This document shows, in pieces, positions 7,964 to 14,158 of a stretch of DNA of 64,000 nt; the stretch's first letter is position 1; every line of letters begins with the position of its first letter. Origin of the DNA: Lacunisphaera limnophila (GTDB lineage Bacteria > Verrucomicrobiota > Verrucomicrobiia > Opitutales > Opitutaceae). Below the pieces are notes generated by a model. That model ran no database searches. It was not told the origin of the DNA and saw only the letters and a program-made list of their open reading frames with translations. Both the position numbers and the translations under genes were made by a program. Where the stretch lies: NCBI RefSeq assembly GCF_001746835.1, contig NZ_CP016094.1:1612001-1676000 (forward strand). Reading direction: 5' to 3'.

Positions 7964-8866
7964 ATGAAATCCCGCTCCCTGCTTCTGTTGCTCCTGCTCG
8001 TCACCGCCCGCCTGGCGGCCGGCCCCAACGCCATCGTCATCCAGACCGACTTCGGCACGAAGGACGGTGCCGTCGCCGCCATGAAGGGCATCGCCTTCGG
8101 GGTCTCGCCCGGGCTGCCGATCTTTGATCTCAGCCAGGATAATACGCCCTACAACATCTGGGAGGCGGCTTACCGCCTGAAGCAGACCGCCACCTTCTGG
8201 CCCGCCGGCACGGTGTTCGTCTCCGTGGTCGACCCGGGCGTCGGGACCGAGCGCTCGTCGATTGTGCTCCAGACCAAGAGCGGACATTTCTTCGTCGGCC
8301 CCGACAACGGCACCTGGACGCTGGTGGCCGAGGAACTGGGCGTCGCCGCCGTGCGCCGCATCGACGAGACGACCAACCGCCGGGCCGGTTCCGAGAAGAG
8401 CTATACGTTCCACGGCCGCGACATCTACGCCTTCGTCGGCGCCCGACTGGCCGCCGGCCTGATCCCCTACGAGCAGGTCGGGCCGCTCCTCGAGGCGAAG
8501 GTCGTGAGCCTGCCTTACCAGAAGGCCACCCGCGAGGGTGCCGCCCTGCTCGGCACCATCCCGATGATTGATTTCCACTATGGCAATGTGTGGACGAACA
8601 TCCCCGACACCCTCTTTGAGGCGCTGACGCCCGCGCCCCAGTTCGGCGAGACCTTTACCGTCACGATCTTTCATGACGGCAAGGAGGTCTGGCGCGGCCC
8701 CATGCCCTACGCCCGGACCTTTGGCGAAGTGCCCGAGGGTTCGCCGCTGCTTTACCTGAACAGCCTGCTCAACGTGGCCTTCGCCCTCAACATGGGCAGC
8801 TTTTCCGAGACCCACGGCCTCTCCTCCGGCGGCGCCTGGACCGTGCGGGTCGAGCGGGCGAAGTGA
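7964..8866 (+). CDS. Exported S-adenosyl-L-methionine hydrolase (DUF62 family)
   Basis: DUF62 enzyme (SAM hydroxide adenosyltransferase / SAM hydrolase, related to fluorinase and chlorinase), expected to convert SAM plus water to adenosine plus methionine. 300 residues, normal length. A Leu-rich signal peptide (residues 1-19, ending RLAAG) precedes the conserved 'IVIQTDFGTKDGAV'. The catalytic Asp-Arg-His set seen in archaeal and bacterial hydrolases is present: Asp near 90 and Arg near 97 in VDPGVGTER, and His near 150 in TFHGRD. PDNGTW is also conserved. The halogenase-specific insertions are not evident, so hydrolase is favoured over chlorinase or fluorinase. Export is unusual since SAM is cytoplasmic; here the enzyme could feed adenosine to the neighbouring deaminase. 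Flanked by inverted 81-bp elements. Confidence 0.88.
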   Translation: MKSRSLLLLLLLVTARLAAGPNAIVIQTDFGTKDGAVAAMKGIAFGVSPGLPIFDLSQDNTPYNIWEAAYRLKQTATFWPAGTVFVSVVDPGVGTERSSIVLQTKSGHFFVGPDNGTWTLVAEELGVAAVRRIDETTNRRAGSEKSYTFHGRDIYAFVGARLAAGLIPYEQVGPLLEAKVVSLPYQKATREGAALLGTIPMIDFHYGNVWTNIPDTLFEALTPAPQFGETFTVTIFHDGKEVWRGPMPYARTFGEVPEGSPLLYLNSLLNVAFALNMGSFSETHGLSSGGAWTVRVERAK

Positions 8867-8872
8867 GTTTCT

Positions 8873-8953
8873 TGTAGGGCGGGGTCTCCGAACCCCACCT
8901 CGAACGTGATATCACGGTCGAACGAAGGCGGGGTTCGGAGACCCCGCCCTACA
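8873..8953. repeat. 81-bp palindromic element, copy 3
   Basis: Arms TGTAGGGCGGGGTCTCCGAA and complement around GTGATATCAC. It starts 6 bp after the SAM hydrolase stop and ends 39 bp before the permease start, so it lies in the transcript between the two genes and could form a strong hairpin there. Confidence 0.93.
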
Positions 8954-8992
8954 CTTCCCGCCCTCTGGCCCGCCGCCTGCTGAACCGCCCCC

Positions 8993-10333
8993 ATGGACAT
9001 CCTACCCCCGCCGGCTGCGCCGGAGAAAAACACGACGATCCTCTATGGCCTGGAGGACAAGATCCCGCTCGGGCCCTCGGTGCTGGTCGGGGTGCAGCAT
9101 GTGTCCGCCATGGTGGTCGGTACGGTCACGCCGCCGCTGATCCTGGCGGGCGCCCTGAAGTTTTCCCCGGCCGACACCGCCTATCTCGTGAGTATCGCGC
9201 TGCTGGCCTCGGCTTTTGGCACCTGGCTGCAATGCCGCCGGCGCGGCCCGGTCGGGTCGGGTCTGCTGAGCGTCACGGGCACGAGCTTTGCGTTTCTCCA
9301 ACCGTTGTCACTGGCGGGCCAAGCCGGCGGGCTCGCACTCATGCTGGGCGTTTCGTGCGTGACGGCGCCGCTGTTGATTTTGCTGGCACCCTTCATCGCG
9401 CGCCTGCGGCGCGTCTTCACGCCGCTGGTCTCGGGGGTGGTGGTGCTGCTGATCGGCGCCTCGCTGATCCCGACCGCCTTCTATGGGTTAGCGACGCCAG
9501 TGGCGCCCGACGCGCCGCCGTGGCTGGGCCTCGTGGTCGGTCTGGTGGTGGTGGCGGTGATTGTCGGCGCGCAGGCCTCGGGCCGTGCCTGGGCGCGCAT
9601 CGGCGGCGCGGCGCTCGGTATCATCGCGGGTTGTGCCGTGTGCGGGTGGTTTGGCGGCCTGCGGGCGCCGGAGGCCGGTAGCGGCGCGTGGTTCACGCTG
9701 CCGCGGTTTTTCCCGCATGGGTTCGCCTTCGATTGGAAATTTGTGCCGCCGTTCCTGTTCATCACGCTGGTATCGATGCTGGAGGCGATCGGTGACATCA
9801 CCGCCACCTCGCAGCTCTCGGGCCTGCCGGGCAAGGGGCCCGACCATTGGAAGCGGATTTCGGGCGGGGTGCTGGCCGACGGCATCACGAGCACGGTGTC
9901 GGCGCTGTTTGGCGGTTTTCCCAGCGCGACCTATGCGCAGAACAACGGCGTCATCCAGATCACGGGCGTGGCGAGCCGCCGCGTCGGTTACGTGATGGCC
10001 GTGATCCTGGCCCTGCTCGGGTTGGTGCCGGCGGTGGGCCGCTGGATCACGGTGCTGCCGCCGCCCGTGCTGGGCGGGTTGGCGCTGATGATGTTCGGCC
10101 TCGTGGCGGTGGCCGGCGTGCGCCTGCTTTTCTCAGCGGGCCTCGGCCAGCGCGAGGGGGTGATCGTGGCCCTGTCGCTCGGCATGGGCCTCGGTCTGCC
10201 GACGCAACCCGCTCTGCTGGCGAGTCTCCCCGGCTGGTTGCACGGCTTGCTGGAGTCCGGGATCTCTGCCGGCGGGCTCACCGCGCTGGTACTGACGCTC
10301 GCTTGGCCGGGACCGGTGAGCGCGAAGGATTGA
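8993..10333 (+). CDS. Uracil/xanthine-type permease (NCS2, UraA/XanP branch)
   Basis: Inner-membrane nucleobase:proton symporter of 446 residues, the usual size. Landmarks are 'LYGLEDKIPLGPSVLVGVQH' at the N-terminus, 'GSGLLSVTGTSFAF', 'VSMLEAIGDITATSQLSG' and the branch signature QNNGVIQITGVASR. It belongs to the UraA/XanP/UapA branch of NCS2, distinct from the AzgA-type permease at 1226-2569, so the locus holds both major purine/pyrimidine importers. Long hydrophobic segments cover nearly the whole length. Given its neighbours, xanthine or uric acid is more likely than uracil, but this is inference from context. Confidence 0.9.
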   Translation: MDILPPPAAPEKNTTILYGLEDKIPLGPSVLVGVQHVSAMVVGTVTPPLILAGALKFSPADTAYLVSIALLASAFGTWLQCRRRGPVGSGLLSVTGTSFAFLQPLSLAGQAGGLALMLGVSCVTAPLLILLAPFIARLRRVFTPLVSGVVVLLIGASLIPTAFYGLATPVAPDAPPWLGLVVGLVVVAVIVGAQASGRAWARIGGAALGIIAGCAVCGWFGGLRAPEAGSGAWFTLPRFFPHGFAFDWKFVPPFLFITLVSMLEAIGDITATSQLSGLPGKGPDHWKRISGGVLADGITSTVSALFGGFPSATYAQNNGVIQITGVASRRVGYVMAVILALLGLVPAVGRWITVLPPPVLGGLALMMFGLVAVAGVRLLFSAGLGQREGVIVALSLGMGLGLPTQPALLASLPGWLHGLLESGISAGGLTALVLTLAWPGPVSAKD

Positions 10334-10365
10334 AATGGAGCCCGGGGGTTCTCGCCCCGCCTCTC

Positions 10366-10440
10366 AAACGTGGGGCCGAGCTTGCTCGATCCTATGGCGT
10401 ATCATGTCGCAACCTCAGGACCGACCAAGCTTGGTCCCGA
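10366..10440. repeat. Possible degraded REP-like region with GACCAAGCTTGGTC palindrome
   Basis: The gap between two convergent genes holds CCGAGCTTGCTCGATCC and a perfect 14-bp palindrome GACCAAGCTTGGTC (10423-10436). The GAGCTTGCTCG core resembles the REP-like repeat at 7782-7837 but the copy is too diverged to be certain. It could also serve as a bidirectional hairpin between the convergent permease and Rieske genes. Confidence 0.35.
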
Positions 10441-10458
10441 CGGAAACAAGGCCGGCTC

Positions 10459-11466
10459 TCAGGCGGTGAAGCCTCGGCCGAGCCCGAGCCGCGCCAGCTG
10501 GCGGCGGTATTCCACGGAGGTTCGGTCGGCCTTCACGTGGACTTCCTCGCCGAGGTCGATGGGCAGGTCCTCGGGATTCTGTCGCTCCACGATCCGCTGG
10601 TCCTCGGCGTAGACCTTTTGTTGAAAGGCGATCAGGTCCGCGACGGGCTGGTCGCGGTCGAAGTTGCGCGCGACCACCGCAAACACGCGGGTGCGGCGGG
10701 CCGAGACCGGACACGCGGCGTTGAACACCACAAGCCGGCCGCCGGCCGGAAAGTCGACGGACAGATGGGCGGTGAAGGGAAGATGCAGCTGGTAGATGCG
10801 CCGCCAGGTCTGTTGCGCGGCCGCAGGATCGCTCACGTTGCCCACGCGGCTGGCAAACTCGGCGCGCACCCCGCGGGGCGTCGCCTCAACCTCATAGCGG
10901 GGCACCACGGGATCGCTGGCGGCGAAGGTGGTGGGATGAACAAAGGTGAAATGCGCCACGTCGCAGAAGCTCTCGACCTGTCGGCCGGCTGACGCATCCC
11001 AGTCAAAGGGCGGCACGGTCACGATCTGGAACGCCGGGTCGACGTGCTCGGGGAAGTCCGGCACCGTGTCCGGTTGCGCCCCCGGATCGAGACTGACCCA
11101 GACAAGGCCGTGGCGTTCGCGCGCGGGAAAGACCCGGAGGGCCAGCTTGCCCGGGATCGGAGCGTTCGGATGGGCCGGGATGAGCGTGCAGCGGCCGGTG
11201 CCGTCATAGCGATAGCCGTGGTAGGCACAGGCGATGGCACCTTCCTGCATGCACCCGAGGCTGAGGGGCGCACCGCGATGCACGCAGAGATCGGCCGCAA
11301 CCGTGAGCCCGGTGGCGGTACGGTAGAGTACGAGATCCTGGTCCAGCAGGCGGGCGGCGAACGGCGCCGTTGCGGTCACATCTGCCGATAGCGCGACCGC
11401 ATGCCAGCAGCGTGCGAGCACGGTCCAGTCGGTGGCGGGAAACGTACAGTTCCGGGGCGGGGTCAT
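10459..11466 (-). CDS. Rieske non-haem iron oxygenase, alpha subunit type
   Basis: Two-domain Rieske oxygenase of 335 residues. The N-terminal [2Fe-2S] site is complete: Cys61-x-His63 (CVHRG) and Cys80-x2-His83 (CAYHG). The C-terminal domain carries the mononuclear iron ligands in [14 protein letters not shown] (His near 172 and 177, bridging Asp near 169). Size and layout resemble O- or N-demethylating enzymes such as vanillate or methylxanthine demethylases, more than the larger ring dioxygenases. No reductase gene is in the window. The start ATG 11466 overlaps the stop of a broken adenosine deaminase reading frame (ATGA), which ties it to purine metabolism. An N-methylpurine demethylase role is an inference from this setting; other substrates are possible. 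Confidence 0.82.
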   Translation of the reverse strand: MTPPRNCTFPATDWTVLARCWHAVALSADVTATAPFAARLLDQDLVLYRTATGLTVAADLCVHRGAPLSLGCMQEGAIACAYHGYRYDGTGRCTLIPAHPNAPIPGKLALRVFPARERHGLVWVSLDPGAQPDTVPDFPEHVDPAFQIVTVPPFDWDASAGRQVESFCDVAHFTFVHPTTFAASDPVVPRYEVEATPRGVRAEFASRVGNVSDPAAAQQTWRRIYQLHLPFTAHLSVDFPAGGRLVVFNAACPVSARRTRVFAVVARNFDRDQPVADLIAFQQKVYAEDQRIVERQNPEDLPIDLGEEVHVKADRTSVEYRRQLARLGLGRGFTA

Positions 11467-11699
11467 GCGATTAACTCCATCGGCTCCTCGGGCGGCTTCG
11501 CTATCCAGGGCATCGCGACAAACACGGCGGCCATCGTGATGCAGGCGTTGTCCCAGAAGGGCGGGGGTGCGGCGAAGCGTTGGGGGTCCATCTTCTGCAG
11601 CAGCCCAAACGGACAGGCCCCCTCGATAGGGAGGTGGGTCTCGGTTTTGGGCAGGCGCAGGAGAAATTCCGCAAGGCCTTGCTCCGCAAGGTAAGGCAT
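11463..11699 (-). pseudogene. Truncated cytosolic-type adenosine deaminase remnant
   Basis: Short frame (about 79 residues from ATG 11699; a GTG at 11714 is also possible) that starts like the N-terminus of an adenosine deaminase: '[14 protein letters not shown]' corresponds to the usual LPK.E.H.HIEG. The second metal-binding His is replaced by Pro. The family's 'FWDNA' region follows near residue 50, and then the frame jumps to unrelated or C-terminal sequence ending EPMELIA. Most of the roughly 330-residue enzyme is missing, without a signal peptide. It reads as an internally deleted gene whose stop codon still overlaps the Rieske oxygenase start, preserving the ancient operon joint. Confidence 0.6.
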
Positions 11700-11714
11700 A
11701 AACGCAAGGTGCAC

Positions 11715-12061
11715 GAATCATGCCAGAGGGGGCATGGCCAGACGCTCCCGCGGCAGGTTCCCTGGGCCATAAAGCCTGGGCGAAGGAGGCTTGTCACCCG
11801 TCACCTCCCCGCGACACAGTCGCGCGACGCCTTGGGGGCCGGTAGCTTAACGGTTAAAGCAGGGGACTCATAATCCGTAGAAGAAGAATCGGAATTTGTG
11901 ATGAAGAATCGAAGTGATGATTCTGCCCATCAGTGATTTTCGTAGATCGATTTGCTTGTTGAGACAGCAGCCTCTCAAACAGTTTTGGCCACTTCTTGGC
12001 CATATTTGATCCGCAGGGCTCAAAAATGGGTGCATTGGGTGCACTTGGTAGACACCGGGGG
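11715..12061. other. Intergenic stretch with broken tRNA; no intact gene
   Basis: This gap separates the purine region from the next operon. It holds the tRNA 5' fragment at 11836-11876 and nothing else recognisable. After the tRNA break the sequence becomes more AT-rich. TGGCCA-CTTCT-TGGCCA near 11983-12002 could form a small hairpin. Confidence 0.6.
11836..11876 (+). tRNA. 5' fragment of a tRNA with CAU anticodon (Met or Ile2)
   Basis: GGGCCGG acceptor strand, TA at positions 8-9, D-stem GCTT/AAGC with loop AACGGTTA, A26, anticodon stem GGGGA, loop CTCATAA (anticodon CAT at 11869-11871) and TCC. Homology stops there: the expected closing of the anticodon stem, the T-arm and the 3' acceptor strand are absent, and unrelated sequence starts at about 11877. 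It is therefore a partial gene, either deletion debris or the left edge of an insertion. Confidence 0.65.
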
Positions 12062-13372
12062 TCAACCATTATTGAATTCGCTTTGGATGCTCTTCTGCAA
12101 CGGGCCTAGGCTGGCGCGTAGGGCTGCCGACGTTACATCCTTTTCCCAAAGGCTGATCACCAACGTGGCTACGCCGTTGCCAATCAAGTTGGTGATCGCG
12201 CGGCACTCACTCATGAAGCGATCGACGCCGAGCAGCAGCGCCATGGCTTCGACCGGGATGCCAGGCATAGCCGCGAGGGTGGCCGCGAGCGTGACGAAGC
12301 CAGCGCCTGTTACCCCGCTGGCTCCCTTGGATGTTAGCATCGCCACGCCGAGGAATGTGAGTTGCTGCCCAACACTAAGCGGGGTATTGGTGGCTTGGGC
12401 TAGAAACACAGCGGCCATAGCCATGTAGATGTTGGTACCGTCGAGATTGAAGCTGTAGCCCGTCGGAATCACCAACCCCACGGTGGACTTTTGGCAGCCG
12501 AGCGCCTGTAGCTTGGCGATCATGCCGGGCATGGCGGTTTCGCTGGAACTGGTGCCAAGCACGAGCAGCAACTCTTCCTTAATGAACGCGAGAAAGCGGA
12601 AGAGGGAGAAGCCGCACGCCCGCGCGATTCCGCCCAGAATCACGAAAACGAAGAAGCCCGATGTCACATAGAACCCCGCCATCAGGGCCAAAAGACGGTG
12701 CAGAGAACCCAGGCCGTAGCTGCTCACCGTGAAAGCCATCGCCCCGAAGGCCCCGACCGGGGCAAGCCGCACTATGATGGCCAGGATTCGGAATAGCATC
12801 GTCGAGAGGAGTTCGAGGCCGCGGATGAGCGGAGCGGATGGAGTCCCCATCCCTGCCAGCGCCAAGCTAGTTAAGAGTGCGACCAGCAGAACCTGCAGCA
12901 GGTCTCCGCCCACAAAGGCCTCGAAGATGGTCTTGGGGATAATGTTCAGGACGAAGCCCACGCCCGAGAGGGACTGGGCGTTTCGGGCAAACTCCCGGGT
13001 GGCATCGGGAGCCAACTGGGCCACATCCACATTGAACCCTTCACCTGGACGGAGGCTGTTGACGACGACCAGGCCTACGATGAGCGCCAGGGTCGAAACA
13101 ATTTCGAAGTAGACCAAAGTGCGCAGGCCGACACGACCGAGTTTTCGCATGTCGCCGACAGAACCGAGCCCGAGCACGATTGTGCAAAATACGATCGGCG
13201 AGATGAGCATCTTCACCAACTTGACGAAACCGTCGCCCAGGGGCTTCAGGTATTTACCCTGCTCTGGTGCCAGCCAGCCAACAATAATGCCGGCAGCTAC
13301 AGCGACAAGCACCTGCAAATACAGGGTCCGGTACCAAGGTGTCGGGGCGGAGGCGGGAGCTTGTGGGGACAC
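12062..13372 (-). CDS. dctA: C4-dicarboxylate:cation symporter, DctA type
   Basis: Inner-membrane symporter of the dicarboxylate/amino acid:cation (DAACS) family. Close to DctA over its whole length: 'LKPLGDGFVKLVKMLISPIV', 'RLAPVGAFGAMAFT', the re-entrant loop 'GTSSSETAMPGMI', 'PTGYSFNLDGTNIYMAMAA', 'SKGASGVTGAGFV' and 'LLLGVDRFMSECRAITNLIG'. The last contains the substrate-binding Arg and Asn typical of the C4-dicarboxylate branch. There is no ATG upstream of the first membrane span; GTG 13372 gives 436 residues, close to the usual 428, while TTG 13414 would add 14. Last gene of a leftward polysaccharide operon, where it may import dicarboxylates such as succinate or fumarate. Confidence 0.9.
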   Translation of the reverse strand: MSPQAPASAPTPWYRTLYLQVLVAVAAGIIVGWLAPEQGKYLKPLGDGFVKLVKMLISPIVFCTIVLGLGSVGDMRKLGRVGLRTLVYFEIVSTLALIVGLVVVNSLRPGEGFNVDVAQLAPDATREFARNAQSLSGVGFVLNIIPKTIFEAFVGGDLLQVLLVALLTSLALAGMGTPSAPLIRGLELLSTMLFRILAIIVRLAPVGAFGAMAFTVSSYGLGSLHRLLALMAGFYVTSGFFVFVILGGIARACGFSLFRFLAFIKEELLLVLGTSSSETAMPGMIAKLQALGCQKSTVGLVIPTGYSFNLDGTNIYMAMAAVFLAQATNTPLSVGQQLTFLGVAMLTSKGASGVTGAGFVTLAATLAAMPGIPVEAMALLLGVDRFMSECRAITNLIGNGVATLVISLWEKDVTSAALRASLGPLQKSIQSEFNNG

Positions 13373-13426
13373 GGAAATGCAATGCTTGGCTTGGGAATCT
13401 TGTCCTCTCGGCAAGCGACGCTCAAC

Positions 13427-14146
13427 TCACTGGGTGGGTTTTGGGTTGCGGGCGTGTGCTGCTGAAAGCAAATGGGGGCACAGCAGCGCGGCGAGCACCT
13501 TGTAGCCCGCCGCATTCAGGTGCAGTTTGTCCTCGGCGAAGAGCGCGGGCGAAGGCTTACCATCAGCGGCCAGAAACGAGGGATAGGTTTCGATGAACTC
13601 CAGCGCAGGCGTATGCCGGCAGAAGTTGGCGATAAGCGAGTTGGTCTCGCGAAACTTGTGGCGCAGGTGCCAGCGCTGGGGATTGTGGTAGATCCCGATG
13701 TAGCTGATGGGGACATCCGGCAAGGCGCGCCGCGTGTGTTCCACAAAGCGTTGGAAGTCGGCCAGCACTTGCTCCGGGGAATGGCCGTCGGCTAGGTCAT
13801 TGCCCCCGGCGAACAACACGATCTGCCGCGGCGCATAGGGAAAGGCGATGCGCTGGAGATTCAGAGTGACCTCCGCCAGCCGCGCGCCGCCAAAGCCGCG
13901 ATTGATCACCTCAAAACTGGCGAAGTCCTCCTGGAGGGTTACCCAAAGCCGGATCGTCGAGCTGCCGAGAAACAGAATCTGTCCAGGAAGCGGCCGTTGC
14001 GCGGCATCAGCCTCTTCATAGCGCATGATCTCGCTCGCAAAGCGCTGTGGGTCGCGCGGGAGCGGTTCGGCCCAGGTCGTGCTAGCCCCGCCGAGCAGAA
14101 GGAATATAATGTATATCCAGCGCTGGCGGAGGACGAAATAATTCAT
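13427..14146 (-). CDS. Exported SGNH/GDSL-type hydrolase
   Basis: A 239-residue SGNH hydrolase, probably a carbohydrate esterase removing acetyl groups from polysaccharides. Signal peptide to about residue 26 (TTWA). Block I nucleophile in LFLGSSTIRLW (Ser near 62), block II Gly in 'NRGFGGAR', block III in FAGGNDLADG and block V Asp/His in AEDKLHLNAAGY are all present, so the catalytic set looks complete. It lies 12 bp downstream of the SASA-type esterase gene and 54 bp upstream of dctA on the same strand, consistent with one operon. The exact ester bond cleaved is not evident. Confidence 0.82.
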   Translation of the reverse strand: MNYFVLRQRWIYIIFLLLGGASTTWAEPLPRDPQRFASEIMRYEEADAAQRPLPGQILFLGSSTIRLWVTLQEDFASFEVINRGFGGARLAEVTLNLQRIAFPYAPRQIVLFAGGNDLADGHSPEQVLADFQRFVEHTRRALPDVPISYIGIYHNPQRWHLRHKFRETNSLIANFCRHTPALEFIETYPSFLAADGKPSPALFAEDKLHLNAAGYKVLAALLCPHLLSAAHARNPKPTQ

Positions 14147-14158
14147 GACCGGAAGGTA

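Noticed and set aside
12031-12065. tRNA-like text GGTGCACTTGGTAGACACCGGG
   Set aside because: It does not fold into tRNA arms and does not complete the broken tRNA at 11836.
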